From assembly GCA_963775625.1 (NCBI GenBank), contig CAVZJM010000004.1, forward strand, positions 62,001 through 126,000: a stretch of DNA of 64,000 nucleotides. The letters run 5' to 3'. Position 1 is the stretch's first letter. Each line of letters begins with the position of its first letter. Source of the stretch: JAIBJN01 sp963775625. GTDB lineage: Bacteria; Actinomycetota; Thermoleophilia; Gaiellales; Gaiellaceae. The notes beneath the pieces are model-generated. The model was not told the DNA's origin, did not search any database, and worked only from the letters and a program-made list of their open reading frames with translations. The translations under genes were made by a program, and so were the position numbers. Of this stretch, positions 43,417 through 52,814 are shown piece by piece.

Positions 43417-44833
43417 ATGTCGGTTCTGATCAAAGGCGGCCGGATCGTCACCGCGGCTGACGACTACGTCGCGGACGTGTACGTCGAGGACGAGGCGGTA
43501 ACCCTGATCGGCGAGTCGCTCGACGTGCAGGCCGACAAGGTGATCGACGCGAGCGGAAAGATGGTGCTGCCGGGGTGCATCGACCCGCACACCCACCTCG
43601 ACATGCCCTTCGGGGGCACGACGTCGTGCGACGACTTCACGTCCGGTACGGTCTCCGCCGCGTTCGGCGGCACGACCTGTCACGTCGACTTCTGCATCCA
43701 GGGCAAGGGCCAGACGTTCGCCGAGGCGCTCGAGACCTGGCACGGGAAGATCGAGTCCGCGAAGCCGGTGATCGACGTCGGCTTCCATCTCGCCGTCACC
43801 GACCTGCAAGAGGGCGGGACGCTCGAGGAGCTCGCGCGCATGCCCGACGAGGGCGTCACGAGCTACAAGCTCTTCATGGCGTACAAGGGCGCGATCATGG
43901 TCGACGACGAGACGCTCTTCCGCGTCATGCAGACCGCCGCCGACACGGGGGCGCTCGTGATGGTGCACGCCGAGCACGGGGACTCCATCGACGTCCTTGT
44001 CAAGCAGGCGCTCGCCGAGGGCAAGACCGACCCGATCTGGCACGCGCGCACGCGCCCGCCCGAGACCGAGGGCGAGGCGACGAACCGCGCGGTTCAGCTC
44101 GCGCACGTGGCCGGCTGCGCCCTCTACGTCGTCCACGTTTCCTGCAAGGAGTCGATCGATCCGATCGCGCGCGCCAAGGAGCTCGGCTGGAACGCGCACG
44201 GGGAGACCTGCACGCAGTACTTCTTCGTGGACGAGACGTTCCTCGAGCGGCCCGACTTCGAGGGCGCGAAGTACGTCTACACGCCGCCCCCGCGCGCGAA
44301 GGAGAACCAGGAGCACCTCTGGCGCGCGGTCGCCACGGACGTCCTCTCGGTGATCTCGACCGACCACTGCCCGTTCGGCTGGGCCGACCAGAAGTCGCTC
44401 GGCAAGCGACGACTTCTCCAAGATCCCGAACGGCGGGCCGGGGATCGAGGACCGGCTGATGATGATCCACGAGTTCGGGGTGCGCGGCGGGCGGATCTCC
44501 CTGAACCGCATGGTCGAGCTCCTCGCGACGAGCCCGGCGAAGTACTTCGGCCTCTACCCGCGCAAGGGCACCGTGGCCGTCGGCTCCGACGCGGACATCG
44601 TCGTCTTCGACCCGGACAAGCGCGTGACGCTCTCCGCCGAGCGCAGCCACTCGCGCGTCGACTACAACCTCTACGAGGGCACCGAGGTGACGGGCGCTCC
44701 CGAGGTCGTGCTCGTGCGCGGAAAGGTGATCGTCGAGAGCGGCGAGCTCGTCGGCCAGCCCGGCGACGGCCGCTTCGTGAAGCGGGCGCGCTTCGGAGAG
44801 CAGCTAACCGCGGCCGCGGGCGCGACCGCCTAG
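43417..44833 (+). pseudogene. hydA: Dihydropyrimidinase/D-hydantoinase, one-base frameshift
   Basis: The cyclic amidohydrolase opens VLIKGGRIVTAADDYVADV. Its metal site includes GCIDPHTHLDMPFGG, the lysine in SYKLFMAYKG, VHAEHGD and VHVSCKES, and the Asp in ISTDHCPFG. The frame breaks after KSLGK at 44407, where a single extra C precedes GAC GAC TTC. Sense continues DDFSKIPNGGPGIEDRLMM to the end, as in intact homologues. The joined protein is ~471 residues, normal length. It opens 5,6-dihydropyrimidine or hydantoin rings. GAGGAGG (43404-43410) precedes the ATG. An indel error is likely, since everything else is conserved. Confidence 0.88.
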
Positions 44834-44847
44834 TGAAGGGAGGAGCG

Positions 44848-44988
44848 ATGTTCGGCATCTCGGTCGGCGGGATCATCGTGATCGTGGGGATCGTGCTGAT
44901 GTTCGTGTGGAGCCTCTGGATCGGCGTGATCGTGGCGCTGATCGGGCTGCTCGCCTTCGGCGGCTTCGCCCGCGGCAAGTGGTACTGA
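44848..44988 (+). CDS. 46-residue small membrane protein
   Basis: ATG 44848 is preceded by a strong AAGGGAGGAG. It encodes 46 residues, almost all hydrophobic: two helices (ISVGGIIVIVGIVLMFVW and IGVIVALIGLLAFGGF) ending RGKWY. It starts 14 bases after the hydantoinase stop codon and is probably co-transcribed. Similar tiny membrane proteins occur in actinobacteria without assigned function. Confidence 0.75.
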   Translation: MFGISVGGIIVIVGIVLMFVWSLWIGVIVALIGLLAFGGFARGKWY

Positions 44989-44997
44989 CCCCCCCGC

Positions 44998-45972
44998 TCA
45001 GACGGTGAGGGCGACCTTGCCGGCCGCGTGGCCTTCATGGATGTAGCGGACGGCCTCGGCGGCCTCGGCCAGCGGGTACGTCCGGTCGATGACCGGCGCG
45101 ATCGTGCCTGCCTCAAGGAGATCTCTCAGGGTCTCCAAGTCTTCGTGAGGCTCCCTCGACACGAGCGGCCGCAGCTTCTGGCCGACGAACAGTGACACCA
45201 GTGGCGCCCTGATGATCTGGCGATCGAAGCCTCCGAGCAGGCGGCCGCCCCCTTCTCCGCCCACGATCACGAGCGTTCCTTTCGGGGCGAGGGCCCGTCG
45301 CATGGTGGACAGTGAGCGGCGGCCGGCCGTGTCGACGATGAGGTCGTAGAGGCGCGCGCCGTCCGCGAAGTCCTCCTGGGTGTAGTCGATGAGGTGGTCC
45401 GCGCCGATCGAGCGCACCAGGTCCATCTTGGTGGTGCTGCACACACCGGTGACCTTCGCTCCGTACGCCCTTGCGAGCTGCACCACGAATATGCCCACGC
45501 CTCCTCCGGCGCCGATGACGACTACGTTTTGCCCCGCCTGCACGTGCGCAACGTCGCGCACGGCCTGGAGGGCGGTCAGCCCCGAGATGGGGACGACCGC
45601 GGCCTGCTGGAAGGTGAGGCCGGGCGGCTTTCGTACCAGCTTGTCGGACGGCGCTGTCGCGTACTCGGCGAAGGAGCCTTCGCAGAGGCCGAACACCTCG
45701 TCGCCCGGCTCGAGCCCTGTGACGTTCTCGCCGACCGCCTCGATGGTTCCCGCGAAGTCCCTGCCGCGGACCGCCGTCTTGGGTGTGCGGAGCCCGTAGC
45801 CCATGACGCGAACGAGGTACGGGAGGCCCGTCATGAGGTGCCAGACGCCCGGCTCGACGCCCGCCGCCCGAACGCGCACGAGCACCTCGTCCTCCCGGGC
45901 CACGGGCCGGTCGACGTCCCTGAGCTCGAGGACGTCGGGCGGGCCGTAGTGGTCCTGGACGATCGCCTTCAT
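44998..45972 (-). CDS. NAD(P)-dependent quinone oxidoreductase-like alcohol dehydrogenase (MDR)
   Basis: The product has 324 residues. A GroES-like N-terminal domain has VLVRVRAAGVEPGVWHLMTG and RGRDFAGTIEAVGENVTGLEPGDEVFG. The Rossmann domain has VVVIGAGGGVGIFVVQLARAYGAKVTGVCS. The C-terminus reads GTIAPVIDRTYPLAEAAEAVRYIHEGHAAGKVALTV. There are no structural zinc cysteines, so it is a zinc-free quinone-reductase-type enzyme. It is 14 bases downstream of FbiC on the same strand but is not part of F420 synthesis as known. ATG start at 45972. Confidence 0.92.
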   Translation of the reverse strand: MKAIVQDHYGPPDVLELRDVDRPVAREDEVLVRVRAAGVEPGVWHLMTGLPYLVRVMGYGLRTPKTAVRGRDFAGTIEAVGENVTGLEPGDEVFGLCEGSFAEYATAPSDKLVRKPPGLTFQQAAVVPISGLTALQAVRDVAHVQAGQNVVVIGAGGGVGIFVVQLARAYGAKVTGVCSTTKMDLVRSIGADHLIDYTQEDFADGARLYDLIVDTAGRRSLSTMRRALAPKGTLVIVGGEGGGRLLGGFDRQIIRAPLVSLFVGQKLRPLVSREPHEDLETLRDLLEAGTIAPVIDRTYPLAEAAEAVRYIHEGHAAGKVALTV

Positions 45973-45986
45973 GGGTGGCGCTGCGA

Positions 45987-48303
45987 TCAGCCCGTCGCCG
46001 CGAGGCCCGGGCGGATCAGGTGCTTCGGGCGCGCGAGGCCGGCATCGTTGACGCTCGGGTTCAGCGGCTCCGTGAGGGGCGGGGCGCCGTACGAGCGTTG
46101 CGTGCGCTCCGGGTCGGGCGTCCCGTAGAGCGTGGTGCGCTGGCGCGGGACGCGGCCGATGGCGCGGATCGCCTCCTCCATCCGCTCCGGCGGCATCTCC
46201 TGGCCGTGGGCGGCGCCGGCGGCGCGGGAGATGGACTCGTTCATCAGCGTCCCGCCCAGGTCGTTCGCGCCCGCCCGCAGCACTGCCTGCGCCCCCTCGA
46301 CCCCGAGCTTCACCCAGGAGGCCTGGACGTTCGTGATCCAGGGATGGAGCGCGAGCCGGCCGACCGCGTGCATGAGCACCGCCTCGCGGAACGTCGGGCC
46401 CGGCCGGGCGCGGCCCTTGAGGTAGATCGGCGCCTCCATGTGCACGAACGGGAGCGGTACGAACTCCGTGAACCCGCCGCTCCGCTTCTGCTGATCGCGC
46501 AGCTCCAGGAGATGGCGCGCCCACGACCGCGGGCCCTCGACCGAGCCGTACATGATCGTGGTCGTCGAGCGCAGGCCGGCGCCGTGGGCGGCGTCGTGCA
46601 CCTCCAGCCATTGGCCGGTCGAGACCTTGTCGGGGCAGAGCGTGCGGCGCACCTCGTCGTCCAGGATCTCCGCCGCCGTGCCGGGCAGCGAGGCGAGCCC
46701 GACGTCCCGTAGCTGCCCGAGGTAGTCGTCGAGCGGCAGCCCGAGCGTGGCCGCGCCCTGCCAGACCTCGAGCGCCGAGAACGCATGGACGTGCAGGTCG
46801 GGCAGCGCCTCCTTCACCGCAGAGCAGATCTCCAGGTACGTCTCGCCGGTGAAAGCCGGGTGGATCCCGCCCTGGAGGCAGATCTCGACGGCGCCGCGGT
46901 CCCACGCCTCCCGCGCGCGTCGGACGATCTCCTCGACCGGCACGACGTACGGCTTCCCGCGCAGGTTCGCGGCCAGCTTCCCCTTGGAGAAGGCGCAGAA
47001 GCCACAGCGGAAGTAGCAGACGTTGGTGTAGTTGACGTTCCGCGTGACGACGTAGCTGACCTCGTCGCCGCAGGCCTCGCGGCGCAGCTCGTCGGCAGCG
47101 GCCAGCACCGCGCCGAGGTCGGCGCCGCGCGCCTCGAAGAGGGCGGTGACGGCGTCCTCGTCGAGCTCGGTCGCCCGCCCGCACCTGCGCGAGTGCGCCG
47201 GCGACCGGTCCCGACACTGCCCGACTGCTCTCGGCCCGCAGCGGGGGCGCTGTCCCGGGAGCCCCCGCCGCCCAGCGCTCCTCCCGGGCGAGCCCGGAGG
47301 CGTCCGCGTGCCGCAGGATCTCCCGCGCGACCCGCGGATCGGCCCAGCGCTCGAGATCGGCGACGAACTCCGGGTAGATCGGGAGGCGTGGCGCGAGCTC
47401 GAAGCCGTGCGACTCCGTGGCCGCCCGGAGCCGCTCGATCTCGGGCCACGGTGCCTCCGGGTTGACGTGGTCGATCGTCACGGGCGAGACGCCGCCCCAG
47501 TCGTCGATCCCGGAGTCCAGCAGCTCGGGGAAGTCGTCGTAGGACAGGTTCGGCGGCACCTGCAGGTGCACGTCAGCGGGCAGAAGCTCGCGCGCCGCCC
47601 GCGCCGTCCAGATCAGCTCGTCGAGCGAGGGCTCTTGGTGCGCGGCCATCTTCGTGCCCGGCTTCGCGCGGAAGTTCTGGACGATCACCTCCTGGATGTG
47701 CCCGTGGCGCTCGTGCAGCGCCGCAATCGCCTCGAGCGCCTCCAGCCGCTCCTGGCGCGTCTCGCCGATCCCGATCAGGATCCCGGTCGTGAACGGCACG
47801 TCCAGCTCGCCCGCGAGCCGGATCGTCTCCAGCCGCGCTTCCGGGAGCTTGTCCGGGGAGCCGTGGTGCGGCATGCCCTTCTCCAGCAGCCGGAGCGATG
47901 TCGACTCCAGCATCAGCCCCATCGAGGCCGAGACCGGCCGCAGGAGGAGCAGGTCCTCCCGGGTCATCACGCCCGGGTTCAGATGGGGAAGGAGCCCGGC
48001 CTCCGAGAGGACGAGGTCGGCCATGCGCGCCAGGTACTCGATCGTCGTCCCGCAGCCGAGCTCGGCCAGCTCCTCGCGCGCGGCGCGGTAGCGAAGCTCG
48101 GGCTTGTCGCCGAGGGTGAAGAGCGCCTCGTGGCAGCCCGCCTCGGCGCCCGCGCGGGCGACGGCCAGCACCTCGTCCGCCGTCATGAACGCGCGCTCGC
48201 CCCGGCGCGGGGGCTGCGCGAAGGTGCAGTAGTGGCAGACGTCGCGGCAGAGCTTCGTCAGCGGGATGAAGACCTTCGGGGAGTAGGTGACGACGCCGTT
48301 CAT
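45987..48303 (-). pseudogene. fbiC: FO synthase FbiC (CofG-CofH fusion) with one frameshift in the linker
   Basis: The N-terminal radical-SAM half (CofG) starts VTYSPKVFIPLTKLCRDVCHYCTFA with its CxxxCxxC cluster. The C-terminal half (CofH) has VVTRNVNYTNVCYFRCGFCAF. Together they make the 7,8-didemethyl-8-hydroxy-5-deazariboflavin core of F420 from a flavin-pathway intermediate and tyrosine. Sense moves frame once near 47175 (CGCCCGCCCGC), in the linker between VAGALAQVRA and ATELDEDAVTALFEARG. One extra G on the minus strand explains it. Alternatively they are two separate overlapping genes, but no CofH start with a ribosome site is evident. The ATG 48303 overlaps the cofC stop codon. Confidence 0.88.
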
Positions 48304-48855
48304 CTCGACGCGAGGAGAAGCTCGTAGTCCTCGGGCCGGTCGACGTCGAGCGCGAGCGCCGGCTCCTCGACGACCACCGGCTCCAGGCCGGCGGCCCGGG
48401 CGTCGGCGAGGGTCGTCTCGGCGGGGACGCCGAAGCGAGGGAGGAAGCCGTTCACCTCCGCGAGGGCGAGCGCGTTGACGCCCCCGTCCCTCGCCGGGGC
48501 CAGCGCCAGGGGCCGGGCAGAGCCCGCCAGCCGATCCAGGGATGCCGCCGTGACGAGCGGGCAGTCGCCCATGACGACGAGCACGCCGGCGGCGGCCCGC
48601 GGGTCGGCGAGGGCGAGCGCGAGCGCGTCGGCGTGGCCGGTACCGGCGTCCGCGAGCAGCTTCGACGCCGGCCGCGGCGAGGCCCGGATCGGGCGTGACC
48701 AGTAGCGTTCGCTCGATGGCGTCCGCCTCCGCGCACGCGGCGAGAACCCGGTCGAGCATGTCGACGACGAGCCTCGCGCGCTCGTCCGCGGAGAGCCGCG
48801 GCGCGAGCCGTGTCTTCGCGCCGTCGAGGCCCTTGACAGGCACGATCGCGAGCAC
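48300..48855 (-). pseudogene. cofC: Phosphoenolpyruvate/2-phospholactate guanylyltransferase CofC (FbiD), frameshifted
   Basis: The first frame has the nucleotidyltransferase start LAIVPVKGLDGAKTRLAP and RTLLVTPDPGLAAA. Near 48660 one base is in excess, and the continuation in the other frame reads LLADAGTGHADALALA, VLVVMGDCPLVTAASLDRLAG and LDVDRPEDYELLL. These complete the normal ~185-residue protein. CofC activates the phosphoacid with GTP to feed CofD. It starts with GTG at 48855, three bases from the divergent cofD ATG. Its TGA overlaps the FbiC ATG, so the two are coupled. Confidence 0.87.
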
Positions 48856-48858
48856 GCG

Positions 48859-49773
48859 ATGAGCATACAGCCGCGCCCCTACGCCGTTCTCTGCGGCGGC
48901 CTGGGCGGGTCACGGTTCGTTGACGCGCTCGCGCGCGCCGCCGGCCCGGAGCAGGTGACGGCGATCGTCAACGTCGGCGACGACGTCGAGATCCTCGGGC
49001 TGCACGTCTCCCCGGACCTCGACACGGTCCTCTACACGCTCGCCGGCCTCCTCGACGAGGAGCGCGGCTGGGGCGTCCGCGACGAGACGACGAACGCCCT
49101 CGAGCTCGCTGCCCGTGTGGGCGGGGAGAGCTGGTTCACGCTCGGAGACCGCGACATCGGGCTCCACCTCGTTCGCTCGCGGATGCTGCGCGAAGGCGCG
49201 CCGCTTACCGAGGCGACCCGACGCCTGGCCGAGGCCCTCGGTGTTGGCGTGTGCCTGCTGCCGGCCTCCGACGACCCGGTGCGCACGTTCCTGACCACTC
49301 CGGCCGGCGAGCTCGACTTCCAGACGTGGTTCGTCGCGCGCCGCCACGCGGACGAGGTGACCGCTGTCCGCTACGAAGGCGCTGAGGACGCCCGTCCGGC
49401 GCCCGGCGTGCTCGAGGCGATCGCCGAGGCCCAGGTCGTCTTCTTCGCGCCTTCGAACCCCTTCGTCTCCATCCGGCCGATCCTCGCCGTCCCAGGCATT
49501 CGCGCGGCGCTTGCCACGAAGCGCGTCGTCGCCGTCTCGCCGCTCGTCGCCGGCCGGGCGCTGCGCGGGCCGCTCGCGGGGATGATGGCCTCGCTGGGCC
49601 ACGAGCCTGGCGTCGGCGGGATGGCCGCGCTCTACGACGGGATTGCCACCGACATCGTCGTCGACCCGGTCGACGCGGCCGAGCTCCCAGGGGCACTCGT
49701 CGCACCCATCGTTATGGTTGCGCCCGAGTCCAGAGCGGAGGTGGGCAGAGGCGTGCTCGAGGCAATCCGGTGA
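48859..49773 (+). CDS. cofD: 2-phospho-L-lactate transferase CofD (FbiA)
   Basis: The product has 304 residues. It has AVLCGGLGGSRFVDALARA (FO/phosphate-binding Gly-rich start), AIVNVGDDVEILGLHVSPDLDTVLYTLAGL, GDRDIGLHLVR, FAPSNPFVSIRPIL and AVSPLVAGRALRGP. It transfers the activated phosphoacid onto FO to make (dehydro-)F420-0. The start is three bases from the divergent cofC start. The stop overlaps the next gene (GTGA). It is the first gene of the cofD-npdG-cofE operon. Confidence 0.95.
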   Translation: MSIQPRPYAVLCGGLGGSRFVDALARAAGPEQVTAIVNVGDDVEILGLHVSPDLDTVLYTLAGLLDEERGWGVRDETTNALELAARVGGESWFTLGDRDIGLHLVRSRMLREGAPLTEATRRLAEALGVGVCLLPASDDPVRTFLTTPAGELDFQTWFVARRHADEVTAVRYEGAEDARPAPGVLEAIAEAQVVFFAPSNPFVSIRPILAVPGIRAALATKRVVAVSPLVAGRALRGPLAGMMASLGHEPGVGGMAALYDGIATDIVVDPVDAAELPGALVAPIVMVAPESRAEVGRGVLEAIR

Positions 49774-50366
49774 TCGGGATCGTGGGCGGAAGCGGCGATT
49801 TCGGCCAGGGGCTCGCCGAGCGCCTGCGGCGTGCCGGCGAGGAGGTGGTCATCGGGTCGCGCACGCCTCGTGACGAGTTCGTCTCCAATCCCGAGGCCTG
49901 CCTCGCATCCGAGGTCGTCTTCCTCTCCGTCCCGCCGGGCGGCGTCGGAGACATGTCCCACGAGCTCCGCAACGAGCTCGCCGGCCGCATCGTGGTGAGC
50001 GTCGCCGCGCCGATCGTCTTCCGGGACGGCCAGGCGGGAGCCGCGCCCGGCGAGCTCTCGCTCGCGGAGGTCACCGCCGCCGCGGCTCCCGGTGCGCGCG
50101 TCGTCGCCGGCTTCCACACCGTCAGCGCGAGGGCGCTCGCCGACCCGGACGTGCCGCTGGACGAGGACGTGCTCCTGGCCGGGGACGACGCCGAGGCGAA
50201 GGACGTCGTCGCCGGGCTCGCCGAGCGCCTGGTCGAGGGCCGGGCGGTCGACTGCGGCCGCCTCGAGGTCTCGCGCTGGCTGGAGACGCTCACGGCCGTC
50301 CTCCTGAACGTGAACCGCCGCTACAAGACGAACGCGGGCGTGAGGGTCACCGGGCTGCCAGGGTGA
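49770..50366 (+). CDS. npdG: F420-dependent NADP reductase (NpdG)
   Basis: This 198-residue enzyme has an N-terminal Rossmann motif GIVGGSGDFGQGLAERL and VVIGSRTPR, which favours NADP. VVFLSVPPGG and VAGFHTVSARAL follow, then a short C-terminal helical domain SRWLETLTAVLLNVNRRYKTNAGVRVTGLP typical of NpdG/Fno. It passes hydride between NADPH and F420, so the cluster both makes and reduces the cofactor. The start is GTG 49770, overlapping cofD, and its end overlaps cofE. Confidence 0.93.
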   Translation: MIGIVGGSGDFGQGLAERLRRAGEEVVIGSRTPRDEFVSNPEACLASEVVFLSVPPGGVGDMSHELRNELAGRIVVSVAAPIVFRDGQAGAAPGELSLAEVTAAAAPGARVVAGFHTVSARALADPDVPLDEDVLLAGDDAEAKDVVAGLAERLVEGRAVDCGRLEVSRWLETLTAVLLNVNRRYKTNAGVRVTGLPG

Positions 50367-51046
50367 TCCAGGTCGTTCCTCTCGAGGGGATTCCCGAGGT
50401 GCGGCCGGGCGACGACCTCGCCGCGCTGCTCGGAGACGCGGTCGAGAAGGTTGGCTTGTCCGAAGGGGACGTGGTCGTCCTCTCGCAGAAGGTGGTCTCC
50501 AAGGCCGAGGGCCGCCTCGAGCGCACCGACGACCACTTGGCGGTGATCCTCCGCGAGGCCCGCGCCGTCAGGCGCCGCCGCGACGATCTCGTCATCGCCG
50601 AGACGGAGCACGGCTTCGTCTGCGCCAGCGCCGGCGTCGACCGCTCCAACACCCCCGGCGAAGGCTGGGTGGTGCTGCTCCCGCGCGACCCGGACGCCTC
50701 GGCCGCGGCGATCCGCGACGCGCTGGCCGCCCGCTTCGGCGTCGCCCCCGCGGTGATCGTCACGGACTCCTTCGGCCGTGCCTGGCGGCAGGGGACGACG
50801 GACGTCGCCATCGGCCTCGCCGGCATGCGGCCGCTCCTCGACCTGCGCGGGGAGAAGGACGCGCGCGGCCGCCCGCTCGAGTCGACGGAGATCGCCGTGG
50901 CCGACGAGCTGGCGGGCGCGGCCGAGCTGGTGATGGGCAAGACGAGAGGCGTCCCCGCCGCCCTGATCCGCGGCTACGCGGTGCCCGCCGGCGAGGGGAG
51001 CGCGCGCGAGCTCGTCATGCCTCCGGAGCGCGACCTGTTCCCCTAG
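50363..51046 (+). CDS. cofE: Coenzyme F420-0:L-glutamate ligase CofE
   Basis: The product has 227 residues. It has VVVLSQKVVSKAEGR, AVRRRRDDLVIAETEHGFVCASAGVDRSNTPGEGWVVLLP, VIVTDSFGRAWRQGTTDVAIGLAGM and LVMGKTRGVPAALIRGYA. It adds the glutamate tail to F420-0 using GTP and Mg2+/Mn2+. Only the ligase domain is present; the flavin reductase domain fused in mycobacterial FbiB is absent. The start is GTG 50363. Its stop overlaps the end of the converging monooxygenase gene. Confidence 0.95.
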   Translation: MIQVVPLEGIPEVRPGDDLAALLGDAVEKVGLSEGDVVVLSQKVVSKAEGRLERTDDHLAVILREARAVRRRRDDLVIAETEHGFVCASAGVDRSNTPGEGWVVLLPRDPDASAAAIRDALAARFGVAPAVIVTDSFGRAWRQGTTDVAIGLAGMRPLLDLRGEKDARGRPLESTEIAVADELAGAAELVMGKTRGVPAALIRGYAVPAGEGSARELVMPPERDLFP

Positions 51047-51348
51047 GAGGGTGCGACGTACTCGAAGTGCGAGACCGTCAGCTCGCGCTCGACGAGGTAG
51101 CGGTCGTCCTCGGGGTAGAAGACGGCCCGCTCGACGTCGTCGCCCGCGAACGCGCGAATCGCGTCGAGCGAGTCCCAGAGCGAGACGGTGAGGAACTCCT
51201 CGCGGTCGCCGTCCGGGCGGTGGAGGACGGAGAAGCCGCGGTTTCCCGGCGTCCCGAGCGAGTCCGGGGCCGCGATCTCCTCCAGGTAGCGCACGTAGGC
51301 CTCGGCGTCGCCGCGGGTCGTCCAGCCTCTCCAGATACGGGCGATCAC
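51043..51348 (-). CDS. Antibiotic-biosynthesis-monooxygenase-like (ABM) small protein
   Basis: The product has 101 residues: VIARIWRGWTTRGDAEAYVRYLEEIAAPDSLGTPGNRGFSVLHR ... EEFLTVSLWDSLDAIRAFAGDDVERAVFYPEDDRYL. This is the ferredoxin-like ABM/dimeric alpha-beta barrel fold. GTG 51348 overlaps the upstream hotdog gene's TGA (GTGA). Read without correction, it is fused in frame to that gene, but the fusion is explained by a one-base shift near 51395. It sits at the end of the urate operon; its function is unknown. Confidence 0.75.
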   Translation of the reverse strand: MIARIWRGWTTRGDAEAYVRYLEEIAAPDSLGTPGNRGFSVLHRPDGDREEFLTVSLWDSLDAIRAFAGDDVERAVFYPEDDRYLVERELTVSHFEYVAPS

Positions 51349-52011
51349 GACGGCGGGACGATCCACGTCGAGCGAGCGCGCGCCAGGACCGTCGCCACCG
51401 GCGGTCACGAGCGCGGAGCCCGCGTGACGCTTGCGCCCGTCCCCGTCGATGCGCCAAGCGAGGACGACGTGCGGCTCGCCGGGCTCCGGCAGGCGGTCGA
51501 TCTTCGCCGCCATGCGGCCGAGGAGGACGCCCTCGCGCTGGAAGTCGTCCACGGCCCAGCCGCTCGGGCAGTCGAGCGCGGCCCAGACGAGCTCGGGGCC
51601 GACGCCCTCGTCCGGCGTCCACGGCGCGGCGAGGAGACCTGTCCTGCCCTCCACCGGCCCGGCGTACACGCGCAGGCCGTCCTCCCGCTGCGGCCCGCAG
51701 ACGAAGCACGTGTTGTAGGCGTGGTGGACGAAGCCCGCGTAGCGGGTCGACGCATCCGCCGCCGCCTCGACCGAGACCGGCGCGGGCACGTCGACCTCGA
51801 GCTCCACGAGCTCGGCCTCGGCGACGAGCGTCTCGACGTCTCGGATCTCCACTCGCCTGCCGTCCCGGACGACCTCGAGCTCACGGTCGAGCGGCGGCGG
51901 CCGGCGCAGCGTCACCTCGGCGACGCCGCCCAGGAGCCCGGCGACGAGACCGCAGGCGTAGCCGCCGTTCGCCGAGCCCGGGGGCCCGTTGAAGCGGCCG
52001 GGGACGATCAT
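51345..52011 (-). pseudogene. Hotdog-fold thioesterase-like protein with frameshift near its 3' end
   Basis: The protein starts MIVPGRFNGPPGSANGGYACGLVAG and contains YNTCFVCGPQREDGLRVYAG and WAALDCPSGWA, matching actinobacterial thioesterase-like hotdog proteins of ~220 residues. The frame appears to shift at about 51391-51398. The alternative reading then gives TVLARARSTWIVPPS and a TGA at 51345-51347, the expected ending. It overlaps the uricase stop by four bases, so it is in the same operon. The substrate may be a CoA ester; its link to urate breakdown is unclear. Confidence 0.7.
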
Positions 52012-52814
52012 CGCCGGAGCGTCAGCTCGATCCGGCCGTACGGCGGGCGCGGATCGGTGTAGACCCGCACGCGCTGATCCGAGCCGGAGACCTGGGCCGT
52101 GTCCCAGAGCCGGTTCTCGCCGACGAAGGAGACCTCCTCGATCTCGGGGAAGGCGTCCAGCGCCCGCAGGCCCATCTCGTGCGCGAGCTCCTGGATGGAA
52201 GCCGAGTCGAAGTCGGCGAAGGTCGTCGCCACGGAGTCCCTGACGGCCTCCCCGTTCGCGCGCGCGGCGAAGTCGACGTTGCGCCAGTGGACGTCGAGGT
52301 GGATGAAGAGCGGCCGGTCGCGGGAATCCGCGAGGGTCGTGTATTCGTCGCGGACGAAGCCCTCGAAGGAGCTGCCGGTCAGCTTCAGCAGGCGGAGGCC
52401 CTCGCGGCCGGAGCGGTGCTCGAGCGTCCCGTCGCGGCCCAGCGCGAGCTCGGCGACGGCCCGGTCGCCGCCGACGGCCTGGAACGACTGCTCGCTCCGC
52501 CGCGCGAACGGGACCTCGCGGCCGGTGAGCTCGATCCGCTCCACCTGGCCGTACGTGTCCAGGAAGCGCCGGGCGAGCAGCTCCAGGAACCCCTCCAGCG
52601 ACTCGCCGTCGTACTCGAGCGCCGTCATCTGGATGAAGTTCTTCATCGAGTCGGTGGCGACGACGAGCGTGTTGTCACCCTCCGTGTAGGAGGGGACGAA
52701 GCTCGCGCCGCGCAGCGTCATGCCGACCTCGACGGCGAAGAGCGAGCTGACGCCGTCCGTCCGGTAGACGGAGACGGCCTCCTTGCCGTAGCCGATTCTC
52801 AGGAGCTCCGCCAC
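52008..52814 (-). CDS. Urate oxidase (uricase)
   Basis: This is a 268-residue cofactor-free tunnelling-fold oxidase. Catalytic Lys11 (GYGKEAV) and Thr54 (VVATDSMKN) are visible. FEGFVRDEYTTL and the closing PEIEEVSFVGENRLWDT are typical of the second domain. It oxidises urate to 5-hydroxyisourate with O2. It overlaps the OHCU decarboxylase gene by 16 bases and follows it and HIU hydrolase in one transcript, so the three steps from urate to S-allantoin are encoded in order. The start is probably GTG 52814. Confidence 0.95.
   Translation of the reverse strand: MAELLRIGYGKEAVSVYRTDGVSSLFAVEVGMTLRGASFVPSYTEGDNTLVVATDSMKNFIQMTALEYDGESLEGFLELLARRFLDTYGQVERIELTGREVPFARRSEQSFQAVGGDRAVAELALGRDGTLEHRSGREGLRLLKLTGSSFEGFVRDEYTTLADSRDRPLFIHLDVHWRNVDFAARANGEAVRDSVATTFADFDSASIQELAHEMGLRALDAFPEIEEVSFVGENRLWDTAQVSGSDQRVRVYTDPRPPYGRIELTLRR

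Noticed and set aside
45987..47108. CofH as a separate gene with its own start
   Set aside because: No convincing ribosome site or start precedes the domain. The linker before it reads on naturally from CofG in the next frame, as in FbiC fusions, so a frameshift in one gene is preferred.
44998..48855. A single open frame of 1,285 codons on the minus strand spanning cofC, fbiC and the quinone oxidoreductase
   Set aside because: Only parts of the frame match families. The CofH half and the end of CofC lie in the other frame, and the oxidoreductase has its own start. The long frame arises from the absence of stop codons in GC-rich DNA plus two one-base shifts.
51043..52011. Novel hotdog-ABM fusion enzyme
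   Set aside because: An alternative frame gives a natural thioesterase ending and an overlapping GTG start for the ABM gene, so a one-base indel explains it better.
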